Of a stretch of 64,000 nucleotides of DNA, positions 1-13,319 are shown one piece after another; position 1 is the first letter of the stretch; each line of letters starts with the position of its first letter. The notes below the pieces were generated by a model that made no database searches, was not told where the DNA came from, and saw nothing but the letters and a program-made list of their open reading frames with translations. The translations under genes and the position numbers were made by a program. This DNA comes from Jackrogersella multiformis (taxonomy: Eukaryota; Ascomycota; Sordariomycetes; Xylariales; Hypoxylaceae): NCBI GenBank assembly GCA_902806575.1, contig CADCXD010000005.1:1054001-1118000 (forward strand), given 5' to 3'.

Positions 1-1075
1 GGCGATAATAGGGTGAGGGTGAAGGTGAAGGTGAGGGTGTCAGTATGACAATCCCAACATCCGCAAGGCTTTGTTTGTTTAAAAGATAAAAATAAAAAGG
101 CGGGGTGGGAGAGGGGATGAATTGACATGGATTGCCTGGACCTACTACTACTACTACTACTACTACTACGTAGGTACCTACCTCTACCGGGGATTTCGCG
201 CTTAGACACGCATAGACATAAATGTACCTAGGTACCTAGGTAGGATGTGTGTATTTTATAGAAGATACATACGTCATAATTCTTTTATCGGTTTTTTTCA
301 CATGTCTAGGATTGTAGGTTGCTGGGTTGGTAGTTTGGATAACTACCTAGGTACCTAGGTAGCATACATAAAAGAATATACTATATAGTACCTAGGTAGT
401 ATTGCTCTTGGCAGCTTGGTAGGTAATTGCGCTCCATCCAATCGTTTAAGCCGATCTGGCAATCTGCTACCTAATGTGCCTAAGCAGCTAGGTACCTAGT
501 AGGTACCTACCTAGGTAGTACCTATATTACCAGGTATGCATGCATAGGTACCTATGTACCTAGCACCAACACAGCACCTACACTCATACACTAGGTACCT
601 ATGCAATAGGTCCTAGGCTGGTAGGTATTTGTTTACGGCGCGTAATTTGGAATTCTCGAGATCAGCCTCTGATATGCAGCTGCGTTTACATTGGCCCACC
701 GCTCGAATACTTACCTGGTAGGAGGTATCAATAGCAATAGTACTGGTACCATACAAGAAGATGATTAGGATGAATATAAAGTGTTACTAACTGCCAGCTA
801 ATGCGTTGCTATGCGATCAATATAGAACAAAAACTCGTGGCTGCCCGTGTTGCCCATCTTTCCAGCCAACGTGATATATACCTAGGTACCTAACCTATGC
901 AACCACCAGCTATCCCCTATGCTCCCATCACAACCGAGGCTGTGTCGTCAGAATCTCCTTGTCCCGTGAGACGCGACTTTTCATCCCGTCTGGCAAACCC
1001 CTCCCGGCATCAGATAGCCCTCCAGCTGGTTGTATTGGTGCTGCGCCGACAAGAAATAACGATAGATGTCCATCC
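1..1075. other. Intergenic region downstream of gsy1, rich in CCTAGG palindromes
   Basis: No supportable gene. It holds a (CTA)n microsatellite at about 142-169 and many copies of the TACCTAGGTA / GGTAGGTA motif (for example around 226-244, 344-362, 490-515, 590-602 and 880-893). Short open frames near 897-1397 on the + strand are partly antisense to the last gsy1 exons and have no coding character. The 3' UTR of gsy1 probably lies in the right-hand part. Confidence 0.7.
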
Positions 1076-3430
1076 TTAATGGGTCCCGTTGACGTGGATT
1101 CCATCGAGAGGAGATGCCGATCCAGAAATTGTTTTCTTTGTTCGGAGCGTCAGCGGAAAGGGGTACTCATCGGGATCTTCCTCTGCACTACAGGTCTTGC
1201 GTCAGTTATCATCCTTTAGTTCACATGATAGCAAAACACTTACGGTAGCTTCCACGCCACATAATCCTCCGTGCTTAGGCCCTCCCTCCCCTCTTGCAGA
1301 CTTGCGAAATCTCCAGGCGTCATCATGCCTGTACGGTCGCGAGGGGACCCTGGGACCGAGAACGGTCGCGAGATTTTCTGCTCGACTCCCGGGATAAAAT
1401 CATCCTCCTCGTCGCCAGAGAACGACGACGGGTATGCTCGTCGCAAAGCTAATTGCCGAGCTTTGACGTATTCCATACCCATTCGCTTCCAATCTAGGAG
1501 ATCACTCAGTCTCTCAGTCCGATTTCGCTGGTTGATTCGTTGACGCCGGCTTTTCTGGCAGAACTCAAACATATTGGAGGCTAACTGATTGACCGAGTCA
1601 TCGACACCTTTGTTGCGCCGGTCTACAATGTAGATACCATAGTCGGCAGAGTTCTCGATTAGCTCCTCCATATAGCAGCCGAAACCTGACAGGTTGGTGG
1701 TGATGCTCGGAACACCCATAACGGTGCACTCGGCAGGGGTGTACCCCCATGGTTCGTAATAAGAGGGGAATACACCCATGTTCGTGCCGCGCACAAAGTC
1801 ATCATAGTCTAGGGGCAGGATAGGATTGGACGAGTTTAGGAACTCGGGATGGAAGATAATCTTGACACGGTCCGTGGGGTGGTTGAAGAGCTTCACTCGC
1901 CGGATCTGGTTTAGAATGGGATCGTCCTGGTCATTAACCATGTTGTGTGTGACGATGGGGGGCAAGCCTTGTCTCTTCATAGCGAAGAGACGACGGCGCA
2001 AGACAACCCTGTCAGCGCTCGTGATAAGCTCCTTCTGGTCGGGCATCGGATCTCCGTCATGCCACTTCAACGACCGCTCGAAGATGCGGCGGCCGATCCC
2101 ACTCTCGATCACGTCAACGGTGTCGCGGAGGGACTTGATGACCGCTTGGCCTTTCAGAGCTTCGACTGTAAGCGAGGTAGTCTGAGCGGGCATGATGATA
2201 AATGCTACGACGGTGGTCTTGCTCCCGGCGTTCTTTAGCTTGTGGTTGAGACGAGCGAGAGACTCGATGAACATGTCGACACCTTTATTTCGAAACTCGT
2301 AGCGTCCGGCGGTGAAGAAGTAAACAGTGTCTTCGGGCAAAAAGTCGTAATGCCCGTAGAAGTGACCCCGAACAAAGTCATGGATCTTCTCCTTAGACTG
2401 CTGGTGCAAGTTCTGGAACTCATGCATCGCAGAGAACTTGGTGACGTTGAGCCCGTTTGGTAATACACCATCAGGCTTACGTTTGAGCAAGTGCTCGCTC
2501 TCGAAGGCGGTGATGTGCGAGACGGTCGTAAAAACATCACAGGAGTGAGCTGCAGCACGTTCTATGCAGTAGCGGTGGTAGATCCCACGCTTTCCGGCTT
2601 CGGCGTCCACGTCAAACCATTGTAGATTGTTGTAAAAGTCGACAGAACCAGCGCAGAGGTAGCGGCCCAGCAGGGTTGCATGCGTAGTAAAAACGGTGGT
2701 GACATCTATGTGCCGCTTCTTGGTCAACGGTATAGCGACGCCGGCGAGCCATTCATGGAAGTGAGCAATGACAGCTTTTTTCTTCTCGTGGCAGACAAAC
2801 TACAACCCCCCAAACAAGGTCAGTATTCGGGACGACAACGGTCTCGCCTGAAGAACATACCTCTCCTAGAAACCACGCGACCAGATACCCAAAAATAATA
2901 GCCTCATTTGTTTCATCATCGCCTGGCGGAGATGGGATGCTAGCAACGTTCCATAAATCTGCTTTCCACTCGTCCATATATTTGTATGCAGTCTTTGTGT
3001 CGATGAGCAATACTCTAGGAGCGCCCTCGATGAGCCACCGTCCGTAAAGTATGCCAATACCCCGGTTTTTCATAGCATCGATGCTCTTGGCGAGTTCGGG
3101 AGTGTTTGGTTCGAGCTCTTCGACTTCGACAGCCGCCTATGTTTTGGTTAAGAAGAGGCGCGGCGGGAAATCACATTCAAGGCACAACGTACAGATTGGT
3201 GGTTGAGAGGACCGATGAGAGTGTACCGATCGCCATATTCGGCAGTAGTTACAGGCGCCTTGGACTTGATGACGGAGTAGATACCACCAACTACGGTTAA
3301 CGTCAGTCCAGAGAAGTTTGCGCCGCCGGGGTTTCCAAGACATACCGCGGTGCGCCACCTCAGTTGCAACTTCAAATAGTATGTGGTTCTTCACCTCACG
3401 GGGAGCTCTCTCTCCACTTTCGGTAGCCAT
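1076..3430 (-). CDS. gsy1: Glycogen synthase, GT3 family (5 exons, 708 aa)
   Basis: Cytosolic glycogen synthase, which extends alpha-1,4-glucan chains using UDP-glucose. Exons on the minus strand are 3430-3346, 3290-3193, 3136-2861, 2799-1244 and 1187-1076; they join in phase to 708 aa, close to yeast Gsy2 (705). The N-terminus has the GT3 nucleotide-sugar site (VGGIYSVIKSKA), then HFHEWLAG and TTHATLLGRYL. The catalytic motif FPSYYEPWGYTPAEC places the two conserved glutamates at about E502 and E510. An Arg-rich helix (RRQRINQRNRTERLSDLLDW) matches the glucose-6-phosphate-sensing region of the family. The C-terminal RPFSVPGSPRD...MTPGD segment carries Ser634, Ser638 and Thr647, where yeast Gsy2 is inhibited by phosphorylation. 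The last exon adds 37 residues (EEDPDEYPFPLTL...) after a 56-nt intron; reading through that intron gives a false stop just after WKLP. Start chosen at the ATG giving the conserved N-terminus. Confidence 0.96.
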
Positions 3431-5411
3431 CGTGATATTCGGCGAAGCAAAGCAGACCCAAGAGGAAAATAGTAAAGTAAAGGGTGGAGTAAAGGGAGGA
3501 GTAAAAGGAGGGAAGTAAAACTGATTGGGTTATGGGTTATGGGTTAGCCTTACGGAAGAAACCAGTACGGTATGGATGTGTGATAAGTCTATGTTTTAGA
3601 CAGGGTCTTGTATCTTGTAATCGAGACAAAGAGAGATGGAGGAGGCACAGAGACAGAGACAGAGACAGAGACAGAAAGAGGAAGAGGAAGGGACAGAGAC
3701 AGACATAAAATAAATGTTTGGGCCTTGCTGGGTATATGAGTCTCAAAGAAAAGTGTGTATAATAAATACCCAACTAGCCCTGGAGGTACCTACATACCTA
3801 CCTAGGTAGGTACTGGTAGGTCTAGTAGGTAGGTACCTAGGTAGGTAGGTAGGGTAGAAGGTAGGAGGTAGGCTGGGTATCCATGATATCGACGGTGTTG
3901 TGTATACCTAGGTAGGTAGGTACTACTTACAACCTACTAGGGGTAGGTATGTAGAGCTCCCCACTCAACTACGATAGACTAGGAGGCATGTAGGTAGGTA
4001 CTGACAAGACAGACTACTGACTGAGATGGGCTCACCTAGCAAACCTTGGAACTCAAACAATTCCAAAGTTCCAGAACAATAAAGAATTGTGTGATCTCTC
4101 AAGGCGTACCTAGATACCTAAGGTAGGTACCTAGGAGGTAGGAGAGATGACTTGAGGTTATGTCTAGATAGGTAGATAGGTAGGTAGGTAGTTTGAAGTG
4201 ATTCGTAAATACAAAGAAAATACAGACCGGGAGGGGGAGGAAGGGAAAAATACCTACCTACATATGTAGGTACTAGATATTACTACCAAGGTGGAGACGA
4301 ATGATGAATGGGACTAGACTCCTCCGCGAAGAACGAGCTCATGCAGCTCATGAAGGCGCTAACAGGGTAGACTTTTACGCGATACCCCTGCCAATCGACC
4401 CATAATTCCCCAGCCCTGCTGCATCGAGAGCTCCAAGTTGCCCCAGAACTTTAACCTTAGCAGCCTTAGGTACCGCTATTTTACCCTGGTATCCACTCTG
4501 AAATCGGGCTGGAATAAATTTTTTAGGTTGGTTGGGTGACGGAGTGACGCCCTATCTACATATATAGTCACTAATACACTACCTAGGTAGTGTATCTACC
4601 ACAACCTACCTAGGTAGGTAGGTATCTACCTGGGTTACAGCGGCACAGGTTGGCACTAATGTATGAGATATTACATGTATCTGCCTAGGTAGGTATGAGA
4701 TATTATCCATAGATCATCATCGACCGGTAACCTTCAACGTGGAATGAAATAAAATTATCAGTGGATCTAGGTATTCATCGTCAGGCATACATACCTCGGG
4801 CTGCTCGGGGTACCTAGGTATACTAGTGTAGGTACCTAGTGTAGGTACATACGGGGCCAGGGAGCTTAGTCAGAATGACGAAATCTACCTAGGTAGGTAT
4901 GGATGGGGGTTGATAATTTTGGTAACGCGGGGAGCTTCCAAGGTTGTGCTGCAAGTTGTTTAGGTACCTGTTGTTTAGGTACCTACCTGCCTTAGGTACC
5001 TAGGTAGGTAGGCACTGGTGAACGAGGCGACTCCCGCACGAGACCTCGCACTACCCTAGGTACCTAGGTACATATGTAGTAATGCATATCTGGTAAAGAA
5101 AGAAGCATTTTACCCACGTCTGCTCATCTTCCAAGAGTAAGAGTTGAATAGACAGGCAACCACCTAGAGGAGAATCTGGTAGGTACCTTATATCTCAATG
5201 TACCTAGGGAGGATAATAACCGTCGTTAATGGTTCTTTAAATATGCCCCGCTCACGGGATCCATTTCGGGATAATATCCATACCTAATTGTATACATACC
5301 TAGGTACCTAAGTGTATATTCATATATATATAATCTTATATACCTAGTATAAGTAAAATAGTACGAACCCCAGACGCCTAGCCAATGCACATCGCTCCCA
5401 TAGACGTATCT
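3431..5411. other. Intergenic: gsy1 promoter and Neo1 3' flank, dense CCTAGG motif
   Basis: About 2 kb without a supportable gene. Immediately upstream of gsy1 (3465-3520) lies a purine-rich GTAAAGGGAGGA-type repeat. An AGAGAC microsatellite lies at about 3648-3676. From 3785 to 5350 the palindromic CCTAGG/GGTAGGTA motif recurs in clusters (for example 3790-3860, 4607-4625, 4980-5010, 5053-5070). The small frame at 3537-3773 (-) is a Ser/Leu low-complexity shadow of the microsatellite. Confidence 0.7.
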
Positions 5412-8400
5412 TCATATACCTTGGACCTTTCTGTACGACGGTGGCTTCATTGTTCTCCTAATCAACTTCCCAGCGTACGGTGGTATTAGGGAGATCGAGC
5501 CGATGGCGAGCACGCGCCAGAGAAAACCCCTACCACGAGATGAATAAGTCGATGAAAAAAAAAATACGGAAGGGCTGGAAGCCTAACGACATTGTTCGCT
5601 AGCGGGGATATTGCACTTACCAACTAAGCAGAAAGTCAAGATCGAAGTATCCGCCGAGAAACGGCATCGATCCAATATAGACTAGAAAAGTCCCAACAAT
5701 ACACATAATCATGACCGGATGCCACGTCGTGATCTCGATGGTAACCATCAAAAGCTCGTTTAGTATGAGAACTGTATAGCTGACAGCCACCATCTTCGGC
5801 CCATCCACTTCGGTGAGGATTTGAGATAGGCCTTGGATCATGCCACCTTGGTATATTGATACAAAGACCCAGACGAAAAAGGTACGGTAGGATAAGGAAC
5901 GGCCAGATGTTAACTCCTTGTACAACTCAGGGTAGAGATTCGCAAGGTTCTCGTCAACATCTTTATCTAGAACGAGGGATAGCACCGGTGCTGCTGTATA
6001 AACCGTGGCGTATCCCACGAGAAGCCAATCCTGCCAATCGTAAGCCAATGCAGCTAGAAAATAGGGCGTAGAAAGAACGTACCGTATACAAGCCTTCAGG
6101 TTCAAATTTGATGGCAATGCTGTACATAGTCTGGCAAACAGCGATGATGAGCCCGCGGTGGATTACAAATTGGGCGAGCTTTGCACTTCGCTTGTAGCTA
6201 TTTCGACCGTGCCAAACTAGTAGCTTAGTGAGATGGCAGAATTGCTCGATGGAGAAATCTGCCGCGAGGCTGGCTTGCCGCCCCTCTTTGCCAACGATAC
6301 CAACACCAACATCGGCGGCCTGTATCATCGAAACATCATTTCCGCCATCGCCGATGCAACAAACGCGTTTCTTAGTGAGCTCCTTGATCAGTTTCGCGAT
6401 ATCGGCCTTCTGTGTGGGTGAACATCTGCAGGCAACGACTGTCGGCAGTTGTACAGCCACTGAAATAAAATCAACCCTGAAATGCTTTAGATAAAGGGCC
6501 AGGCTCTCGCCGTCGATCAGTAAGCAGGAGTCAGTCTTGCTTCTAAGAAAATCAAGATGATCTTGAGCATTATCCTTATGCTTGAGCTTCGTGACTGTGT
6601 AGATATATTGTCCTCGTGCAACAAGTTTCGAACTGACTGCAACGCATCTTGCCGTTTCGACTTTGTCACCTGTTAGCATCCAGATCTTGATACCAGCATT
6701 GCGGAGCAACTCTAGAGAAGGTTTTACATCCCTCTGCAGTTTGTCCTCGACACCGGTCACTCCGAGCAGTTCGAGATCTTTCTCGAGAAACTCTGCGACC
6801 ACGCGTTGCATTCCAGCGTCACGACCGCTGATCGCTAGAGAAGCGTCTTGGTAGCCGGCTGAGAAGTCCCGGTACTGTTCAGAGGATAATCTTTTACGTC
6901 CGACGACTAGAGTTCTCAGGCCTTCCCGAGCCATGTTCGCAGTCTCCTCATCTAACCAGTCATTTGCAGCCACAATGGACCCCATAACGGTGTCGGCGCC
7001 CTTCTGGTAGAACCAGATTTCTCCACCATCTAACCCGAGGGAAGAAGGCTTCGACTGTTCATAGAATTGAACGATTATACCCATTCGCTTGCCGTCGGAA
7101 GTAAACGGAAATATATCCAGTATTTGAACCTGCACAACGATCTTTCCCGTCTCTGTAGACTCCAGGACCATTTTCTTTCGGTCTCGATGCGCAAGGCGAA
7201 GACCAACAGACTCGGTCCATCGTACAATGGCTATCTCATCTGGGGAAGAGGCTTGATATGAAGTGACTGTCCGGCCATTTTCTTCTTCGGCGGTAGGTGT
7301 CACATTGTGGCAGAGAGCCAAAGCTAGAACAACATCCCGAACCCTGGAGCCGATTTCTCGTCGTGTCCTAGTCGCAGTGACCCCGGCGGTTGTGCTATAT
7401 GAGGACGAAGGTGTGACGAGTGCTTTGTCGTTTGTCGTGCCGGCAAAGCCATGCCTGATATATCCCATCACCTCGTCCATTGCCTCGTTGGCATAGGAGA
7501 CGGTACCCACGTGGATTTTCTTCATTTCCATCTCGTTCTGGGTTAGGGTACCCGTCTTGTCGCTAAGCAAATATTCGATGCGTCCGAGATCCTCCGGGAT
7601 CGTGCTGGTCCGAACCACCGCGCCTGGAATACCCGGGTCCCGCTGTATGAACCATGAATAGACACTCTTCCCAAGGTCGAGGTTGACACGGAGACTGATC
7701 GGGACAATCGTGGAGAAGAGCACAAGGAATCGCATGATCTTCACATACCAGATGTTGCCGTCGGTATTGCCAAACCCTTCCAAGGCGACTAAAACAACCG
7801 ATAATGCTAAAGTGAGTGCACAGAGTATTTTGGTCAGAGAGTTTATCTCGTATTCCAACAATCCAGTCTTAGACCGTGATAGGGAGGTAGAAAGGGCCGA
7901 TCGTGTTTGCGGCCCAGTATAAACGATGACGGCCACGGTGGTCGCCTGGGAGGCAATGATAGTGTTTGCCCAAGCAGTATTGTCGATTGACAAGGCAGCG
8001 GTGTGGCCTTCGTAGCTTATACTACTTTCGTCAAATTGGCCATTTAACACGTCGTGTTTCGTCGCCATTAATTCAACCTTACCAACAAACTCGTTGACCT
8101 TCTTGTCAGGCTTTCCGCCCGTAACCCTAACACGAACGAATTCCTCCGCGGGCAGGGTCTGGGTGAGCGCAGATGCCAGTCGAAGTTTCCAGTCCGTCTC
8201 GCCGTCGAGCTGATCGGTCCTGATGAAAGTCTCTCCAGAATATGTACTTTCGGAAGCGTGCAAGCTATCTGACTTGAGGTTCTTTCCCATTCCAGATGAG
8301 GCTGAAGAACCGTTATGGATGACATCGCCCTCAAACGGATCAACCAGCAATGATTCAGACTTCAGACTTTCCTGGGTTTGGATGTGAGCTTGTGCACCTT

Positions 8401-9517
8401 CAGGGGCGGAACATTTCAAGATGACAACATCCGCAGGGACGCGCTGGCCCTTACTCAGTTTGAGAACATCGCCAACCTTGAGGTCCCGAGACTTCCTGCT
8501 AACTTCTTGGACACAAGACGATGGATGACCCCGACCTTGGCCCTCTGCTTGCTCTTCTTCTTCCTGGATGTCCGATAATCGATCTCTCTGAGTTAATGAT
8601 TGGCGATCCGCTTTCCGTAAGGATGTCGATTTGGAATTTTTGGGAGGGCGTAATACTGTGCTCTGATGCCCCAGTTCTTCGAAGAGAAGTACAACATACT
8701 CCTCAGAGTTTGCTTCGTTGTCCCTCCGACGTCGCTCTATGTCATCATATGCCTCCTTTCCCATTGTAATAACAAGAACGAATGCGAGCGGAGCAATGTA
8801 GGTGGACAAATAGCCTATCCTCAGAGCTGGGATAGCTTGCGATAAAGCGACCAGGAGAAAGTACATATTGAAGAAGAACGAAAACTCATTATACAGTGTG
8901 ATAGGGAGAAAGGTGAACGCGGTGTATTTTGCATTTGAGACGAGGTTTGGTGGGTAACGGGTAGGTTGGGATGAACCGACAGCGATAATTCTCGAAGCCG
9001 AGGGGTCGTCTTCTCCGTTATCGACAACTCCGTCATCGTCCTGTCGAGTAGCACTATTACTTGACATGAAGCTAGGCAATCTCAAGGATGAGCCAATATG
9101 GGCCAGGTTTTGAAGTCTGTCGCTAGCAAAAGACCGCCTCTGGGGGCGCGAGGCGTATTCGTCTAGAAGGGGTGCCTCGTCGCCGACATGGCCGCTTCCA
9201 TCAGAATATCCTTGTCCTTGTGAATCGTCCTCCAGCAAGCCCATGGCGTCACTGTTCCCGTCTCTATTGCGACCAAGCTCGCCATAACCGCGAGCTCGAT
9301 TCCCCGGCCGTCTCAAACCGCCCATGCGAATATTTCGTAACGCAATCCGCGGCGCTCGTTGCTCAGGGCTCTGATTTCGTCCTAGAAGCCGAGATGCTTG
9401 GGCATGCGACGAGATGCTGGGATCTAGTTCCTCAAGGTCTAGGTCGACATCCGAATCCGAGTCGTTTACAGGAGAATCTGGGGGCTCGGTCGGTCGGTAT
9501 GAGGTTAATGACGGCAT
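5412..9517 (-). CDS. neo1: P4-ATPase phospholipid flippase, Neo1/ATP9 class (3 exons, 1320 aa)
   Basis: Type IV P-ATPase of the Neo1 branch, which moves aminophospholipids to the cytosolic leaflet of Golgi/endosomal membranes. Exons are 9517-6083, 6030-5621 and 5529-5412, separated by 52- and 91-nt introns; all junctions keep phase. The N-terminus (about 200 aa) is acidic and disordered. The first membrane segments follow PTRYPPNLVSNAKYTAFTFLP. The actuator domain has DQLDGETDWKLR, where P4-ATPases use DGET. PISLRVNLDLGK is a Neo1-class transmembrane motif. The phosphorylated Asp is about D653 in DKTGTLTQNEMEMKK, and the hinge is GDGGNDVSMIQAADVGVGI. The C-terminal membrane segments are split over exons 2-3 and end in KPPSYRKVQGI, the usual PPSY-K tail of the branch. 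Neo1 needs no Cdc50 partner in yeast (family knowledge). Longer than yeast Neo1 (1151 aa), mostly at the N-terminus. Confidence 0.95.
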
Positions 9518-10647
9518 TCCCGCATCGGAGTCATGCTCCTAAGAAGAGGAGCTTCTAAAAGACGACGTTTTCCAGGGATATTGGTAGTGATAGGTGATGG
9601 AAGCTCAGCATTCGAATACCTAGAGTTTGAAGTAAAAAATGGCGTAGAATCGCTTCGAGAACCTAAGTACGCGCGTAATATACGATCGTACTTCGCAGGC
9701 ATGTGGAGCCCCCTAGTGCAGTCGCGATATGAATTTATACGAAGGTAGATTTACGAAGTACGAGAGCAAAAGGAAGATGATTTTTTTTTTTGAAGGACTC
9801 TGGCAATATGTAAGTAACTAGAGTAGGGATGTGAAGTTACAAATCGGCCATAATCTTTGACTTTCACCATATTTCCTTAAAGGTGGCTCTTTACCTCTAC
9901 CAGGTAGTACCTAGGTAGTTGCAGATGTCAGTCGGTACATATGTACATAGGCACATAGGTATCGAGGTATTGGACCCTTGTCGTACCCTATGTAAGTAAT
10001 GTACCTACCTACATAAAGTAGCCTAAGCACCCTGCGTAGCTCAACTTACCGTACCTACATGTACCTAGGTACCGGTACGTACCTAGGTTATGTAGGTACC
10101 TAGGTAGGTAATTCGCATAAAAGCCTCTCCGATTTACCTAGATAGGTATGCAAACTTCAGCGGACGAGTTTTTATTTATTTTTATAAAATAGTAATAGTA
10201 CCTAGGTAGCCAGCTCAACTTAATCATCATTCATCTGTCGAAGTAGGTAGAAACGAATGCAATCATCCAGGGTGTGTAAACTCGACAGATACTAGGTATG
10301 TACCTTGGGCTAATCCGTTGCTAAACCTAACGGGAAAAAATACCTTATGTAGGTAGGTAGGTAGGTAGGTGTACCTTAGGATACTTATCGCCTACTACAT
10401 TAGGTATATAAACGTTCATCCTTGTCCTATCACGAATCACTCAGCCTCTCAGTAGGTACCTATGTACCTAGGTATGTAGGCGGGCAGTAATTGGGTACCT
10501 CCTAATTGCCCCCCCTACATGCCCAGCGTGCCTTAGCATCAAGAAAACCCATAGGTCCTGCAAAAGGTATTTGTCAGATGCTCCTCATAAACCACCGCGT
10601 CGGTAAGCTGTAGTCTCGAATTGCTACTCGCCGAACAGCAACCCTTT
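9518..10647. other. Intergenic: Neo1 promoter and hat2 3' flank
   Basis: No gene seen. It contains a T-run at about 9781-9791 and several CCTAGG/GGTAGGTA clusters (9900-9920, 10057-10110, 10341-10372, 10452-10480). A small minus-strand frame at 10574-10759 is a shadow of the last hat2 exon. Confidence 0.65.
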
Positions 10648-12273
10648 TCACCTGCCTAGCTCGTCCAATGGTAGATCCGCTTCGTCTCTGCCAACGATTG
10701 AGTCGGCAACCTTCCAAATCTGAAGCATGTTGTCCTCGGCGGCGCTTGTTACCAACCAAGGATCATTCAAGTTCCAGCTGAAATCTGCGAGGTGGTTTGT
10801 GTGTCCGCCATGCATAAACAATCTATAAATTATTAGCCAGTGCTTCCTTCTCATGTAGCACCAAGGAGAAACTCACAGCTCAGGGGGGCCATCCTCTTGG
10901 TCATCAGGCTGTTGTTCTTCACCTACTCTGCTGAGATCCCAAAAGATGATTCGCCGGTCGTAACTAGCACTGCCAAGAATGCCAGCCTCGTGAGGATGCC
11001 AAGAAAGCGAGGTGACGGCATCTTGGTGACCTTCCAATGTGTGCACCTTCTCTTTCACGTTACGCAGATCCCAAATGCCAATGGTCTTATCGGCAGAAGC
11101 GGTGGCCACAAGGACTTCGGTGGAAGGATTAAACGCTAGCGAGTTGATGGCATCACTATGCCCGCCTTTGGCAACTAACGACGACTGAGTGTTGGAAGGC
11201 AGTCGCACATCTATAATTTGTAGAGTCAAATCATCAGAAACACTGCCGATGAAGTTCTTGGAGATCGGGTGGTATTGAACGTCGTTGACAATGTTGGTGT
11301 GATGAGTGAACCGGCGCGAAGGATTCAGAGTATTGTTGCCACCGGGTAGTAACTTGAGGTCCCTGTTTCGCGTTATTAGCATAATATAATGTATTGCTAG
11401 ACGAGTGGCGTACCATAGACAGACAGTCTCGTCCTCGCTTCCCGATGCCAAAGAACCCTCAATATGTGGACTCCAGTTGAGGCCGAAGCCTTCTTGCTTA
11501 TGACCCTCGAGGCTAATTTGCGGATTGACCTTGCCGTTGGGTTCGAAACTATGTCTAGTTCGATCGAAGATGAGGATTCGGCCATCAACTGCCAATGTGG
11601 CGATAAGATCGGGATTCTGCGGGCAGTAGCGGGCCTTGTTGACCTCGCTAGGGTGGTCGATTCTCTGGACTATATTCCATTTCATAGCCGCATTGTTGCC
11701 AGCCGGAGACTTTCCGTAACCACCGATCTCACCTCGCTCGTCGTCAAAGTCGTCCCCATTCACGTGAACCGATTTGGGAATCTCGACTTCGGCAATTTGG
11801 ACGTGGTTTGGCTTGCCTTCAGAAGTATGCGTCCCGATAAGAACTCGGTGGATGCGACAGTTCTTCCCTTCCGGCTCCTTGACGTCGGGGAACCACTGAA
11901 CAGTCAGGGTAGGCCATGTAAGGGCAGTGCTGAAACGCGTCAGTATAGAGCCGGTTATTTAGTGCCACCATTCAGAGTTAGGGACCTACCTCAGAATCAT
12001 GTCGTAGAGAAAAGGCGAGTTCTTCTTCCATGTTTTGTACTCTACTAACGGTCAGAAAAGCAGAACAAAAGGAAGAAAGAAACACCAATCGCTTCTGTGA
12101 AGAGACTTCCGCATATCTCACTATCTTACCTTCATTAATAAGTCGCTGCTCTTCATCTTCATCGTAATCCTGTGCCATGTCCACTTTGCACCATTATGTC
12201 AGTATGCGCTCCGAGGAAGGGTGGCAGAAAAAGACAAACTTTCGACGTCCTCGACAACAGGGCCTGGAGCCAT
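10648..12273 (-). CDS. hat2: WD40 histone-binding protein, Hat2/RbAp48 family (6 exons, 438 aa)
   Basis: Histone chaperone-like WD40 subunit of the type B histone acetyltransferase (Hat1-Hat2), and in many fungi the shared p48/p55 subunit of other chromatin complexes. Exons are 12273-12240, 12183-12130, 12041-11990, 11929-11414, 11362-10877 and 10822-10648, all in phase; introns are 51-88 nt. The first donor is a weak GTTTGT. The N-terminal helix reads EEYKTWKKNSPFLYDMILS followed by LTWPTLTVQW, the H4-binding region of the RbAp48 family. WD repeats follow, with GHKQEGFGLNWSP, GSEDETVCLWDL, HTNIVNDVQYHP, GHSDAINSLAFNP, ADKTIGIWDLR, GHQDAVTSLSWHP and GGHTNHLADFSWN. An acidic loop (EEQQPDDQEDGPPEL) precedes the last blade. 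Hat2 versus Msi1/CAF-1 p48 cannot be separated with certainty from sequence alone. Confidence 0.93.
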
Positions 12274-13319
12274 GACGAATTGATGTTTTCCGCAAGATAA
12301 GATATAGGATATCGCGATCTGGTTCGTGCGTGCTTGGGGAGTTATTAGAGTCCACCTAGGTAGATGAAGTGAAGTGAAGTGTTCAAAAAGAATTTCACGC
12401 GACAGAACGCGATGCGCGCGTAGAGAGGTACCTACCAGTTAGCTCCAGTTAAGGTTCCCAAGCTTCGCACCTACCTGCCTAGGAATGTAAGTATGTAAGT
12501 ACCTACGTACATACCCAGGTACCTAAGGCTTTCTTTTCCTTATCTTTTATCTGTTATCTACACCTAGGTACCTAGGTATGTAGTGTACCACGTCTACGTA
12601 CCTAGGTACTACGTAGGTAGGTTGCGGGGGAGGCTTCTTGGCCCTAGGTATGAGGCGACAATACCGGGTACCTACATAGAGTACAAGTGTCAAGGTGGGT
12701 ACATACCTTCCTAGTAGGCACCTACATTTACATACCTACTAGGTCTAGGTAGGTACCTAGCAAACCTACTAGGTAGTTACATTTTACGTACCAAAGTAAT
12801 ACCTGCCTAGCTAAAGTAGGTAATCCCGGTCGTCTTCGAAAATTAAAAGCTACGCTACACATACAGAGAGATCTGTGTCGCATTCAACTTCACGACATCC
12901 ACATACCTATGTCCGATTTATCGTCACCAGCCCGTTGCGCTGCCCCAGATGCATCACCTTAGTAACAACCCGAAAGGTTCAATAACGATATTATTTATTC
13001 CATATAGCGCTTCGAATTTTCTTGTTTATTATAAATCTCCTCCACAAGATTACTTACAAGACATTGAACCGCAAGCAATATTCTGATATATTTTTTTCCA
13101 GCTGATCATTGTGGCCTATTGCCTATTGCCTATTGCCAATTGCCTAGGTACTGCCTATTATCTATCACCTAGGTATTACCTATTATTACCTTCAAACCTC
13201 AACCTTGAGGCGTCCTGCACTATCTACGCAGTATACTTTTATATCATCCATTTCCCCAATCGTATTGATCAAACGAGTCGTCGCATGCTTTGTTTCCAAA
13301 GCCGAGTCAAGTCGTCGTC
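12274..13319. promoter_or_regulatory. Divergent intergenic region hat2 / xrn1
   Basis: A 1,046-bp gap shared by the 5' ends of hat2 (-) and xrn1 (+), so it must hold both promoters. The middle (about 12,425-12,830) is packed with CCTAGG/GGTAGGTA motifs. The part nearest xrn1 has a CCTATTG-type tandem (13,111-13,160) and AT-rich stretches. No TATA box or named factor site can be assigned with confidence. Confidence 0.6.

Noticed and set aside
3537..3773. 78-codon minus-strand frame rich in Ser-Leu
   Set aside because: It translates the AGAGAC microsatellite and has no other support.
140..5350. Repeated short palindromes considered as a CRISPR array or telomeric repeat
   Set aside because: There is no regular spacer length or unique spacers, and the unit is not TTAGGG. 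The motif varies freely in length and is scattered over many intergenic gaps of a eukaryotic genome.
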